Positions 1 to 8,017 of a DNA stretch of 41,606 nt are shown here, piece by piece. The stretch is from CAYXVB01 sp964467785 (lineage in GTDB: Bacteria; Bdellovibrionota; UBA1018): assembly GCA_964467785.1 (NCBI GenBank), contig CAYXVB010000007.1:1-41606 (forward strand). Direction: 5' to 3'. The notes beneath the pieces were generated by a model that saw only the letters and a list, made by a program, of their open reading frames with translations, ran no database searches and was not told the origin of the DNA. Every line of letters begins with the position of its first letter. Position 1 is the first letter of the stretch. Position numbers and translations under genes: made by a program.

Positions 1-530
1 AACTCGCGCAGGCGCTCAATGAACTTGAAGCGGATGGAGAGCCCGTCCACCAACACCTTGGCCGCGATCAGTGCGAGCAGGTACTGCAGGAACCAGAGAT
101 GGTAGAAGGCATGGGCGGGGTAGTCGCTGAAGCCAGACAGCGACGCCAGATTGGACCAGGTCTTGGGCGAGGCTCCACCCCAAAGGGGTTGCATCACGGG
201 ATAGAGCAGGGGCGAAAAGATCAGCAGCGGCAGCCCCAGGCGTCGCGCGCGCGAATGGATGAGCTTGAGCGAGCCCTTGGTATCCAGCGTGCGCGCGGCG
301 AAAAATCCGCTGATCAGGAAGAACAGCTGCATCCGGAAGGCATGCGAAAGCGAGGCGAAAAGGTCAAAAAACTGGGTGTTATGGAGATCGCGCACCGGCC
401 AGTCGATCCGCTCCGAGACAAAGCTCAAGGTGATGTGGAAGAGGATTCCGAGCAGCATTGCGAAGCTGCGGAGCCCATCCAGCGCGATCCAGCTGTTTTG
501 CGTGTTTTGGGAGGTGGGAGTCTGGTTCAT
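1..530 (-). CDS. Acyltransferase 3 family membrane protein (partial)
   Basis: The coding sequence runs off the left edge, so only the first 176 residues are present. The start is ATG at 530-528 (MNQTPTSQN...). The visible part has the family's features: an N-terminal hydrophobic helix beginning ALDGLRSFAMLLGI followed by FHITLSF, then a helix with MQLFFLISGFF, an Arg-rich loop (SRARRLGLPLL) and another helix (HLWFLQYLLALI). This is the O-acyltransferase/MdoC (OpgC)-like fold that moves acyl groups onto glycans at the inner membrane. It begins 14 bases after the creatininase-like gene ends, so it is probably the last known gene of a three-gene operon. Its acceptor substrate cannot be read from sequence. 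Confidence 0.8.
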   Translation of the reverse strand, partial: MNQTPTSQNTQNSWIALDGLRSFAMLLGILFHITLSFVSERIDWPVRDLHNTQFFDLFASLSHAFRMQLFFLISGFFAARTLDTKGSLKLIHSRARRLGLPLLIFSPLLYPVMQPLWGGASPKTWSNLASLSGFSDYPAHAFYHLWFLQYLLALIAAKVLVDGLSIRFKFIERLRE

Positions 531-544
531 ATTCTATTCGCGCC

Positions 545-1492
545 TCAGCCATTCCCTGGCGTCATCATCGAGATCCAGAGCCAGAACATCGCCCCGAGAG
601 CGAATGTCAGAAGCCAGGCGGTCGCGAAGCTCTTGTTGGGTGGAAGAACCGAGTAGTACGAACGGAACAGGTAGTTGGGATTGGCACCTTCCCACACGGC
701 CCGAAGGCGCGTGAATAGGGTAGTTACCGTGGCCTCGAGCTCGGCGCGTCCGCGCTCTTCGGTGGCGCGGGCGGGTTCGCCCCAATAGCCGCGGGTGCTG
801 GACGTCTTGCGCGCGAGGAAACGCGCCAGGGCTCCCGTTGCGCGATTGGCCGGCGCCAGCTGTGGAAAGCCGACGCGCACCCAGACTTCGTCGGAGCTGG
901 ATTCCCCTAGCGAGAGGGCAAGAGCGATCGAAGTATCCCGCTCTCCGCCGTGTTCGACGGGATCGGGCCAGAAGGGAGTGCGGCGCGCGTCCTCCGCGGT
1001 GGTGAGCGCCGAGGATGCGGAAACGAGCGTGGTGTAAGGCAGGGCCCGGCTTCCGGCCCAGAGCCTTCTTGCGCGCTTGAGGAGGCTCCGGCGAGAGATG
1101 ATCTTGCCGGCGTCCTCGATGGCGGTCAGTGTGCGCGGCGCGAGATTTCCGCTGAAACAAGCAAAGTGGAAAAAACCGGCGCGCTCAAGTGAGCGGCAGG
1201 CATCCACGAGCCAGTCACGCAGCACGTGGGCGCGGACCCGCAGGGCCACGGCGGTGGTCACGTTTTGAACGCCGAGCGGGGCGGAGGGCATCAGCACGGC
1301 TTTCCAGCCGGGTAGGTCCTTTTCGATCCGTTCCGCGGTCATGCGGCAGAGCCTGGCGGCTTCGGCGCAGTCGAGGCCCATCGCGAGGTGAGGGCCGTGG
1401 TCTTCCGGCGCGCCTACGGGAAACAAAAACACGGTTTGAAGTCGGGGAAGCGCTTCGAGTTCGTCCGCGGTCATCCGCTCAAACTCAAGCAT
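545..1492 (-). CDS. Creatininase-family amidohydrolase with C-terminal membrane anchor
   Basis: A 315-residue protein. The metal-binding signature of the creatininase family (PF02633) is visible near the N terminus as E30-x-H32-x2-H35 and D41, in PVGAPEDHGPHLAMGLD. The second signature is H181-G-G-E184-R-D-T-S, matching the family's HAGxxETS. Unlike soluble creatininases it ends in a hydrophobic segment (about 290-310, FATAWLLTFALGAMFWLWI), suggesting a tail anchor. Its start overlaps the end of the upstream amidohydrolase by 8 bases, so translation is probably coupled. Family members hydrolyse cyclic or linear amides (creatinine, formamidopyrimidines, mycofactocin precursor). Which applies here is unknown. 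Confidence 0.8.
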   Translation of the reverse strand: MLEFERMTADELEALPRLQTVFLFPVGAPEDHGPHLAMGLDCAEAARLCRMTAERIEKDLPGWKAVLMPSAPLGVQNVTTAVALRVRAHVLRDWLVDACRSLERAGFFHFACFSGNLAPRTLTAIEDAGKIISRRSLLKRARRLWAGSRALPYTTLVSASSALTTAEDARRTPFWPDPVEHGGERDTSIALALSLGESSSDEVWVRVGFPQLAPANRATGALARFLARKTSSTRGYWGEPARATEERGRAELEATVTTLFTRLRAVWEGANPNYLFRSYYSVLPPNKSFATAWLLTFALGAMFWLWISMMTPGNG

Positions 1493-2450
1493 CCCGCGAC
1501 TCCTCGTGTCCTAGCAGGCGGGCCGCGTTCTTGCCGCGGATGAGCGCGGCTTGTTCCTCCGTGATCCAATCCATGCGCACGCACTCGTCGATCCGCGAGA
1601 GTCCGACCTCGATGTTGTTTCCGACCATTGGCCAGTCTGAGCCGAAGAGCACTCGCTCCGCGCCGATCCGGCGCACGGCCTCGTGGATCGTCTCCACGGG
1701 CTGCCAAGAGGTGTCGACCAGGAGATTTGGAAATTCTTGGCAGAGATCGAGAGCGACGATGGGTTCATGGAAATTCATGTGCGCGAGCACGAAGCGCGTG
1801 TCGCCGAATTCCTCGAACCAGGGTCGGAAGTGCTCGACACGGCCAAAGTCGGGTTTTTTGAAGACGAGGGGCAGATGGAGGCAACCCGTATGAAGAATGA
1901 CGGGCATGCCGAGCTCGGTAGCGGCTTTGAGAAGCGCGTTGTAGTGGAGGGAGTCGGGCGACTCGCCTTCGGCGGCGGCGTGGATCTTGAGTATTTTGGC
2001 GCCATCGGCGTGCGCCTTCCGGAGCGCATCGGCCGGGTCAGGTGTGCCCGCTGGAATGGTGACCGCGGCAATGAGGCGATGGGCCTGGATTCGGCATTGC
2101 TCAAGGACAAAGGCATTGGGGATGGTCGGCTCGTGCGCGATGAGCACCGCTTGGTCGACTCCGACCCGGTCCATGGTTTCGATGAGGTCGCCGGGTGAGG
2201 ACTCGACCAGGAGGTTGGGCGCGGGAGCGAGCGCGCCGAGAGCGTCCACCGCTCTGCGTGCCGGATCGGGGAGGTGACGTGCCCAAGTCTGAGCCTGATG
2301 CAGGGTACTCGTCAGTGGGCTGAAGAGCGATCGGGCTTTGCGTCTCATTGAGCCGATCGGAAGCGGCAGCCGTGCCAAAACGGAACGATCCCAGAATGGG
2401 AACGCGTGGACGTGAAAGTCGATCACGGGCTGGGAGGGGGGATTCGGCAT
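1485..2450 (-). CDS. Amidohydrolase family protein (Amidohydro_2 type)
   Basis: A 321-residue TIM-barrel metal hydrolase related to the aminocarboxymuconate-semialdehyde decarboxylase/2-pyrone-4,6-dicarboxylate lactonase group (PF04909). Visible signatures are D11-F-H13-V-H15 on strand 1, KIHAA, VILHTG, FVLAHMNFHEP and LFGSDWPM with the catalytic Asp at about 272. It appears to be the first gene of a minus-strand operon with the creatininase-like and acyltransferase genes. No clear Shine-Dalgarno lies before the ATG at 2450. Two metal hydrolases side by side suggest breakdown or remodelling of an amide- or ester-containing small molecule, but no substrate is implied by the sequence. Confidence 0.8.
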   Translation of the reverse strand: MPNPPSQPVIDFHVHAFPFWDRSVLARLPLPIGSMRRKARSLFSPLTSTLHQAQTWARHLPDPARRAVDALGALAPAPNLLVESSPGDLIETMDRVGVDQAVLIAHEPTIPNAFVLEQCRIQAHRLIAAVTIPAGTPDPADALRKAHADGAKILKIHAAAEGESPDSLHYNALLKAATELGMPVILHTGCLHLPLVFKKPDFGRVEHFRPWFEEFGDTRFVLAHMNFHEPIVALDLCQEFPNLLVDTSWQPVETIHEAVRRIGAERVLFGSDWPMVGNNIEVGLSRIDECVRMDWITEEQAALIRGKNAARLLGHEESRDA

Positions 2451-2492
2451 GTTTGTAATATCAGTTTAACGGGTGTCGTGACCCGTGTATAG

Positions 2493-2900
2493 ATGATCTC
2501 CGTGGCAGCAATTTTCTGTGGAATCATCGGCAGCGCGCTGACCTATTGGCTCGGGATCGGGCTCAGCCTGACGGGGTTGGAGGTGTTGGTCTGTCTCGGC
2601 GCCGCCCAGCTGGCCTGCGTTATCAGTGGAATTTTGACGCTCCAAGCCGAAAGACGCCCTTGGCTCAAGGCGCGGCTCCTGCGAGGGGGCTTGCGGACTT
2701 GGACCTGCCTCGCAGCACTTTTTTTTGGAATCCTGGTTTTGCTGGCAGAGCCGCTTCGCCGCGAAGGAATCCTGATTCGCTTGGCATTTCCGCTCATTCT
2801 GGCCACGGGGTTTGCGCTTCGGTGTGCGTTCGGCCCCCTGCAGGACTGGATTGTCCGTCGGCAGCAAAGGCGCCTAGAGACTCGAGTGGGTCTGGGTTGA
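2493..2900 (+). CDS. Small hydrophobic membrane protein, unknown function
   Basis: A 135-residue protein with about four membrane-spanning stretches: residues 2-25, 28-50, 68-87 and 95-112. It ends in a basic tail (DWIVRRQQRRLETR), so the C terminus is probably cytoplasmic. I do not recognise the family. It is transcribed away from the amidohydrolase operon, with only about 40 bases between the two starts, so the promoters must be compact. The next gene also encodes a small membrane protein, but the two do not look alike. Confidence 0.6.
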   Translation: MISVAAIFCGIIGSALTYWLGIGLSLTGLEVLVCLGAAQLACVISGILTLQAERRPWLKARLLRGGLRTWTCLAALFFGILVLLAEPLRREGILIRLAFPLILATGFALRCAFGPLQDWIVRRQQRRLETRVGLG

Positions 2901-2983
2901 AAAATACAGCTTAAAAATCAGTCTGGCTTTGCTATTAAGGTGGGCTATAAGATCTGAAATTACTTTTGAGGAGTGGATTGAGC

Positions 2984-3517
2984 ATGCAGCACCAACATTC
3001 TGCCGTTGATATGATTGATACCACTGGCGACATCAATGTCGTCGAGAAGTGGATCCAGGTCGACAAGACCCGCTGGGCCGCGGGACTCCTGGCGGGCGCT
3101 TTCGCTGGCGTGGTTGCGCTGGTCTTCGCGATGATCTTCTCTAAGGCCGTCGGTCTGGAGCTGACTTTTCCGGCCAAGTTGATGGCGACTCCGATTCTGG
3201 GCGCCGCGGCCGCCAACTACGACGCCGGATTGGGCGCGATCCTGACGGGTTTCATCTTCTTCGAATTGATCGCGGTGTTCTGGGGTATCGTTTACGCCCA
3301 CTTCACTTATACCAATTCGCTTCCTGCGCTGATGGGCATGGGCTTGACCTGGGCGGCCTTCAGCTGGATTTTCATTTTCAATCTGTTCATGCAGTCCTGG
3401 GAGCCGATCTTCGCGGCCGCGATCCCGTCGGGCGCCGCATTCGCGGTCTGCCTGGTTTACGGTCTGGCGCTGACTTCGGTCGCCGCCTTTGACCGCGCCA
3501 TCCGTGGCAACAAGTAA
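2984..3517 (+). CDS. Four-helix integral membrane protein, unknown function
   Basis: A 177-residue protein. I chose the ATG at 2984 because a GAGGAG ribosome-binding site sits at 2968-2973; the reading frame is open further upstream (a TTG at 2966), but that start would leave the site inside the gene. A soluble N terminus of about 30 residues (MQHQHSAVDMIDTTGD) is followed by four hydrophobic segments near residues 30-55, 65-100, 108-130 and 138-168. The protein is rich in Ala, Gly and Phe. A strong intrinsic terminator follows 38 bases after the stop, so this is the end of a transcription unit. No family recognised. Confidence 0.7.
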   Translation: MQHQHSAVDMIDTTGDINVVEKWIQVDKTRWAAGLLAGAFAGVVALVFAMIFSKAVGLELTFPAKLMATPILGAAAANYDAGLGAILTGFIFFELIAVFWGIVYAHFTYTNSLPALMGMGLTWAAFSWIFIFNLFMQSWEPIFAAAIPSGAAFAVCLVYGLALTSVAAFDRAIRGNK

Positions 3518-3554
3518 GGGCTGAGGATTCGTGACTCACGGATTCCGCGACTTT

Positions 3555-3587
3555 AGGGCGCTCGGCCTAGTGCTGGGCGCCCTTTTT
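3555..3587 (+). terminator. Rho-independent terminator
   Basis: A 7-bp perfect stem (AGGGCGC at 3555-3561 with GCGCCCT at 3577-3583) is followed directly by a T-rich run. It closes the transcription unit of the membrane protein ending at 3517. Confidence 0.8.
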
Positions 3588-3680
3588 CTTTGCTCTGGCT
3601 GTTCCCAGACGGCGCCAGATCAAGACTGGTGCAAGCTCTGAGCGGCTTGCTGCTTTGGTTCTCGGCCCGGAAATCTTGTA

Positions 3681-4112
3681 TTAGGAATTGTTCTTCTTCA
3701 TCTCGTCTTGCGAGCGGGCGTACTTCTCATGCATCTTTTCGAGGACTTCGTCTTGATTGCGGCGATAGGTCTCGATGCGGGCGCGCTCGCGTTCACGGAG
3801 TTTTTCGAATTCCTTGTCCTGCGCCTCGCTCTCCTTTTTGAGCTCGTTCTGGTGGTGCTTGTGCAGCTCCTCGACTTCCTTTTGACCCAGCTCTTTGGCG
3901 CGGGAGATCTCGACTTTGTAACCTTTTTCCAGCTCTTCAAGCTGCCGGGAGAAGTAGGCGGCCTTATTCTCGATGGCCACGCGATGCTCCTGGTCCATGG
4001 CGCTCAACTCCGCTTCCTGCTGCGCGCGCCGCTGGCGGAGCTGGGTGGCGAACCGCTCTTCGTCTGAAACATACTGCCTGGACTCGGACGACCTGACATC
4101 CATGAAGATCAT
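3681..4112 (-). CDS. Coiled-coil protein, unknown function
   Basis: A 143-residue, highly charged protein, almost entirely alpha-helical: continuous heptad-like E/K/R/Q-rich sequence from about residue 20 to the end, with no signal peptide and no membrane segment. An alternative start is Met4 (4103). It lies downstream of rfaE2 on the same strand, separated by about 175 bases that hold a strongly folded element. No enzymatic motif is visible. Structural or scaffold roles are common for such proteins, but that is a guess from composition. Confidence 0.6.
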   Translation of the reverse strand: MIFMDVRSSESRQYVSDEERFATQLRQRRAQQEAELSAMDQEHRVAIENKAAYFSRQLEELEKGYKVEISRAKELGQKEVEELHKHHQNELKKESEAQDKEFEKLRERERARIETYRRNQDEVLEKMHEKYARSQDEMKKNNS

Positions 4113-4178
4113 TCTAAACGGCCCTTGCGGTCGATGAAATGGGCAGGGTTTACCGGGTCAGGGGGTTGGGGCGGAGCT

Positions 4179-4260
4179 CCGTGGGTCATTGGGCTAATGG
4201 GACTTTTGAAAAGTCCCTTTGGCCCAATGCAGGTTCGACTCCGTGTCCCGTATCCACGGT
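4179..4260. other. Structured intergenic element with tRNA-like features
   Basis: Nested complementary segments are visible: CCGTGGG (4179-4185) with TCCACGG (4253-4259), CATTGGGC (4187-4194) with GCCCAATG (4222-4229), and GGGACTTTT (4199-4207) with AAAAGTCCC (4209-4217). On the plus strand, GGTTCGACTCC at 4232-4242 matches the T-loop consensus, and CCA falls at 4254-4256, exactly where an encoded tRNA end would sit. The 7-base anticodon-like loop would read TGA. However, the T stem and a matching acceptor stem do not pair. It could be a degenerate tRNA, an unrecognised small RNA or an mRNA structure between rfaE2 and the coiled-coil gene. Confidence 0.45.
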
Positions 4261-4287
4261 GAATGAGAGGCCGTCGATTCAGACCTA

Positions 4288-4785
4288 TTACTGCCGTGCC
4301 TTTTCGATGATACGGGTGGTGCTGCGGCCTTCGACGAATTTCAACGAACGCACTTTGCCACCCCAACCGAGCACTTCGTGGGATCCGACGATCTGCTCGG
4401 GCTTCCAGTCGCCGCCTTTGACGAGTACGTCGGGGTGGAGCTTGAGGATGGTCTTGAGCGGCGTGTCCTCGCCGAAGGAAACGACGAAGTCCACGCACTC
4501 CAGCGCTGCCATGACATCCATGCGGTCGCGGAGCACATTGATCGGGCGGTCCGGACCCTTGAGGCGCGAAACCGAGGCGTCGGAGTTGAGCGCGACCACG
4601 AGCACGTCGCCGAGTCGACGGGCGCGGTCGAGATACGAGACATGCCCTTTGTGAAGTATGTCAAAGCAGCCGTTGGTGAAGACTATTTTGTGGCCCTTGC
4701 GCTGGAGCTTGCGCAGCGCCGTGGCGACGGTCGAGGTCGGGCGGATCTTGGTGTTGGATTTTCGCGGCGCTAACGTCTTGGGCAT
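4288..4785 (-). CDS. rfaE2: D-glycero-beta-D-manno-heptose 1-phosphate adenylyltransferase
   Basis: A 165-residue nucleotidyltransferase that makes ADP-heptose from heptose 1-phosphate for the LPS inner core. Signatures are TNGCFDILHKGHVSYL (the H45-x2-H48 nucleotide-binding motif), NSDASVSRLKGPDRPIN, VKGGDW and EGRSTTRII near the C terminus. Length fits the stand-alone RfaE2 form. In enterobacteria this domain is fused behind the kinase as HldE, and the kinase partner is not in this window. It lies 18 bases downstream of the RDD gene on the same strand, probably in one operon. An N-terminal basic tail of about 20 residues precedes the domain. Confidence 0.92.
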   Translation of the reverse strand: MPKTLAPRKSNTKIRPTSTVATALRKLQRKGHKIVFTNGCFDILHKGHVSYLDRARRLGDVLVVALNSDASVSRLKGPDRPINVLRDRMDVMAALECVDFVVSFGEDTPLKTILKLHPDVLVKGGDWKPEQIVGSHEVLGWGGKVRSLKFVEGRSTTRIIEKARQ

Positions 4786-4803
4786 TGTGGGCTTCCGGTC
4801 AGC

Positions 4804-5610
4804 TCAGAGCCGGGCGATCTCAATGGGTTGCAGATCGACGATCGAATCATGCCAGCAGCGGCGCTTCTTGTTGAAGAGGCCCCAGAGCAGGCCGAGGCCG
4901 CCAAAAGCGACGCTCGGGAAAAAGAAGAAAGAGCGCAGGAAGATCGCGGAAGTCGAGCCGTCGAGCGCGAGGCGGAACATCCTTTTGCCGAAGCTCGTGC
5001 CGAAGGCGATTTCCTGGGACGTCAGGATCGCCCAGTGGAAGACGACGAAGAACAGCGTCGAAACCAAAAGCACGCTGGGATTGACCAGCAGCTCGGGATT
5101 GAGATCCTGCTTCCAGAGCGCGAGGCTCAGCGCGCCGATGCACAGGCTGAAGTTAACGACGGTGTCGACCGCGTAAGCCAGCACGCGCTTGATCAGATAG
5201 AAAAATCCGTACTCGGGAGCGGCGAAACGCTGGGCTTCGGCCTGCTGCGCGACCTTGGCCGCAACGGCGGCTGCAACGGCAGCGGCAGCGGCAGAAGCCG
5301 GAGTCTGCATCGCGGGCTGGGCGCGGGTGATCGCGGCAGGCGAGGCGACTGTGCCGGATTGGACGACGGGAACGGAAACACGCGGGGTCAGCACGGGCTT
5401 CTCGGCCCGCGGAGTCGGATAAGAAAACTTGGGCGTGCCGGCCGAGACGGCGCCCGCTCCTTGGGAAATCGCCGCAGCGGTCGCGGCGGTCCTGGAGGTT
5501 CCCGGCGCTTGCGAAAGCGGAGCGTAAGGCATGCCGTCGGAGAAGGGATGAAAACCCAGTCCTTCGGTGATCGGCTTGAATTTCAGCTCGGAACTCTTAT
5601 CGGTTTCCAT
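4804..5610 (-). CDS. RDD domain membrane protein with Ala/Pro-rich N-terminal region
   Basis: A 268-residue protein in three parts. Residues 1-30 carry a short conserved-looking motif (FKPITEGLGFHPF). Residues 30-135 are low-complexity Ala/Pro/Thr/Gln. Residues 137-265 are an RDD-type membrane domain starting FYLIKRVLAYAVDTVV, with further helices and the late motif GTSFGKRMFRLAL...KKRRCWHDSIVDL. RDD proteins are inner-membrane proteins, some linked to ion transport; no function is assigned here. It sits between rsmE (44 bases upstream) and rfaE2 (18 bases downstream) on the same strand. Confidence 0.8.
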   Translation of the reverse strand: METDKSSELKFKPITEGLGFHPFSDGMPYAPLSQAPGTSRTAATAAAISQGAGAVSAGTPKFSYPTPRAEKPVLTPRVSVPVVQSGTVASPAAITRAQPAMQTPASAAAAAVAAAVAAKVAQQAEAQRFAAPEYGFFYLIKRVLAYAVDTVVNFSLCIGALSLALWKQDLNPELLVNPSVLLVSTLFFVVFHWAILTSQEIAFGTSFGKRMFRLALDGSTSAIFLRSFFFFPSVAFGGLGLLWGLFNKKRRCWHDSIVDLQPIEIARL

Positions 5611-5654
5611 AGTCTCAACTTCTCAATTTCAAAGAGGAAAGTCAAAATAGAAGT

Positions 5655-6452
5655 TTACCTGTGTGCAAGCCCGCGAAAGTGGGCACAGGAAAGCCCTATG
5701 GCAAAGAGCGCGGCCGTTTCGGCCCGTAGCACCCACGGTCCCAGGCCAACGCGAACCATTCCAGGCTCGCGCAAGAGCAGGTCGCGCTCGGCGGCGCTCC
5801 ATCCCCCTTCGGGTCCGATCAACAGCCGGATTTCTCCAAGGTCCTTTGGCGCGGTGTTGAGCCAGTGAAGCAGCTCGGGAGCGCGCTCGCGCTGCGTTTC
5901 GTCGCAAAAGAGCCGGACCTTGCAAATGCCGTCCACGGACGTCGCGGTCAAGTGGTCCTCGAGGTCGATCGGGAGCCGGACCGTCAGGCGCTCCAGTCGG
6001 CCGCATTGCTTGAGAGCCTGGTCGGCGATCTTTTGCCAGCGCGCCTGGAAGGCGTCGGGGCCTTTCTGCTTGATCTGGACCACGGTGTGCGCGGTGACGA
6101 GCGGCACTAGTTCACGTGCGCCGAGCTCGACGGCTTTTTCGACGGCCCATTCCATCGCGTCGCCTTTGAGGATCGAAAGTTCGAGCACGACCGGAGCCGG
6201 GGCGCTCCAACCTTGCTGGACCCCTTCGATCGCGCGGGAGGTGGAGGAGGCGTCCGATATGAATTCCAGCCGGGCGCCGCCACCGCCGGTGACCCGGATG
6301 CGGGCCTGGGCCGCATGGCCGCGGCCATCCATGGCGATCACTTCGTCGCCATCGCGGAGTCGGAGGACTTTGAGCGCATGGTCCGCTTCGGTGGGCGGCA
6401 GTTGGACGGGGTGCTGCGAGGTCGGGATCGAAGGGCAGAGCAAGCGTTTCAC
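5655..6452 (-). CDS. rsmE: 16S rRNA (uracil(1498)-N3)-methyltransferase
   Basis: A 265-residue SPOUT-class enzyme that methylates N3 of U1498 in 16S rRNA using S-adenosylmethionine. Family signatures are LKVLRLRDGDEVIAMDG, ELSILKGDAMEWAVEKAVELG, LVTAHTVV, QCGRLERL, LLIGPEGGWSAAERDLL and VGLGPWVLRAETAALFAIGL, the last two forming the SAM-binding knot. I chose the GTG at 6452: an AGGAG site lies just upstream, and the start overlaps the stop of the upstream lipoprotein gene by 4 bases (GTGA). The open frame continues further upstream but that part is the other gene read out of frame. Confidence 0.93.
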   Translation of the reverse strand: MKRLLCPSIPTSQHPVQLPPTEADHALKVLRLRDGDEVIAMDGRGHAAQARIRVTGGGGARLEFISDASSTSRAIEGVQQGWSAPAPVVLELSILKGDAMEWAVEKAVELGARELVPLVTAHTVVQIKQKGPDAFQARWQKIADQALKQCGRLERLTVRLPIDLEDHLTATSVDGICKVRLFCDETQRERAPELLHWLNTAPKDLGEIRLLIGPEGGWSAAERDLLLREPGMVRVGLGPWVLRAETAALFAIGLSCAHFRGLAHR

Positions 6453-8017
6453 CGTGTGGATCTCCTGAGGCGCGTGAGCGGCTCGAGGCCGCCGCTGAGC
6501 GAAAGCTCGGACGCCTCGATGCCGGTAATCGATTTTTTCAATACCAGCGCGTTGCTCCAGTACCACAGGGGGAAATACGGCAGGTCTTCCATCATTTTTT
6601 CCTGTGCCCGGAAAATCAACGGGGCGCGCCCCTCGAGCAGAGGCTCAGCGTTCGCGCTATCGAGGAGGCGATCCATTTCGGGGTTGGAGTAATGGGCGCG
6701 GTTCTGATGCTGGCCGGTGCGAAGCGTGGTGTTGAGAATGGATCCGTCGCCGATGCCCACCCAACGCGAGGTGTAGATCTGATAGGCCCCTTTGCGCACG
6801 GAAGCCAGGAAGACCGCGGGCTCGACGACGTTGATTTTTAGCTCGACGTCGATGGCCTTGAACATTTCCTGGAGCATGAGCGCCGTTTCGATGCCCTCGC
6901 GGGCCGGCGTGCTCTTGAAGTGAAGCGTCAGTCGGGGCGCGCCTTTTCGCTTGGGAAAGCCCGCCCGGTCAAGCAGCTTGCCGGCAAGCGCTGGATCGAA
7001 GTCGAAAGGAATCTGGCGGCTCTCCGGAAGCCGGGGCGAGAGCAAGCTGCCCGCCACCGTGCCAAAGCCAAAGAGCTTGTTTCGGACGATGCTTTCGCGG
7101 TCGATCGCGAGCGAAAGCGCCTGCCGGATCTCTTTGCGCGCGAGCAGGGGGTCGTTGAGGTTGAAAGAAAGATAGCTGACGGCGACGCCTTCGCGCTCGA
7201 GGATGCGGAAGCGTTCCGGATACTCGCGCTGGATCCAGCGCGTCTTGGCCAGAGAGATGCCGTTCTGGATCGCGTCCACCTCTCCGCGCACGAGCTTGAG
7301 CGCGCGGGCATTATCGTCGGGCACGAAGAGAATCTCCAAGCGCGCTCGGCCCGGTTCCATCGGCTCAAGGCGGATCGCGCCTTCGGGAGCGATGCTCCAG
7401 GGTTGGGCGCGGTAGATGCCGCTTCCGATGATCGGGACTTGGCGCGGATCGGGCTCCGTGCAGGGCGTTTCCGCGCCAGGGGTCCTGAAGTAGCGAAGCA
7501 CGCTCACTTCGCGCGGGGCATAGGGCTGAGGCCGATCGAGGATCAGGGTCACCGTGCGCGCGTGTTCGTCGTGGTCGGTGCGGATCCAGCTTGCGAAGGC
7601 GCCTTTCAGCGGCGAGGCCGGCTTACCCATGCGGTAGTTCTCGAGACAAGCCGCCATGCGGGCGGCATCGATGGGTTCGCCACCGTGGTCCTTGAGTTCC
7701 GAGCGGAGAGTGAACTTCCAGGCTCGACCGTGATCAGAGGCCTGCCATTTCGCGGCGAGGTCGGGCTGCGGGTCGAGGTTTGAGTCGATGCGGGTCAGTC
7801 CTCGATGCAGGAGGGCGTTGATCCGCTGCCCGGTCGCGTCCAAGGTGGAGCGCGGGTTGAGAGTGGCCGGCGGCGGATCCATGAGAAGCCGGATCGGAGC
7901 GTCAGGCGAGTCGTCAGATCCCTGACACGCCGAGAGCGCAATCGCGGCGCTCGCCGCGACGAAGATCGATCTGGCTTTACCGCGATGGTCCGCGCACTTA
8001 ACATGGGAGGACACCAT
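6449..8017 (-). CDS. ABC transporter solute-binding lipoprotein (peptide/nickel type)
   Basis: A 522-residue periplasmic binding protein of family 5 (SBP_bac_5), the class that captures oligopeptides, nickel or murein peptides. The N terminus has a basic region and a lipobox (IALSAC) followed by QGSDDSPD, so the mature protein is probably lipid-anchored. Family stretches include PATLNPRSTLDATGQRI, HRGLTRIDSNLDPQPDLAAKW, VPIIGSGIYR, RKEIRQALSLAIDRESIV and HYSNPEMDRLLDSA. No permease or ATPase gene is adjacent. The chosen ATG (8017) overlaps the start codon of the divergent transglycosylase and has no clear ribosome-binding site; GTG at 8014 is an alternative. It is coupled to rsmE. Confidence 0.85.
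   Translation of the reverse strand: MVSSHVKCADHRGKARSIFVAASAAIALSACQGSDDSPDAPIRLLMDPPPATLNPRSTLDATGQRINALLHRGLTRIDSNLDPQPDLAAKWQASDHGRAWKFTLRSELKDHGGEPIDAARMAACLENYRMGKPASPLKGAFASWIRTDHDEHARTVTLILDRPQPYAPREVSVLRYFRTPGAETPCTEPDPRQVPIIGSGIYRAQPWSIAPEGAIRLEPMEPGRARLEILFVPDDNARALKLVRGEVDAIQNGISLAKTRWIQREYPERFRILEREGVAVSYLSFNLNDPLLARKEIRQALSLAIDRESIVRNKLFGFGTVAGSLLSPRLPESRQIPFDFDPALAGKLLDRAGFPKRKGAPRLTLHFKSTPAREGIETALMLQEMFKAIDVELKINVVEPAVFLASVRKGAYQIYTSRWVGIGDGSILNTTLRTGQHQNRAHYSNPEMDRLLDSANAEPLLEGRAPLIFRAQEKMMEDLPYFPLWYWSNALVLKKSITGIEASELSLSGGLEPLTRLRRSTR

Noticed and set aside
4180..4256. Functional tRNA-Ser (TGA)
   Set aside because: The T loop and CCA positions fit, but the T stem has only two pairs and no variable arm or acceptor stem pairs correctly.
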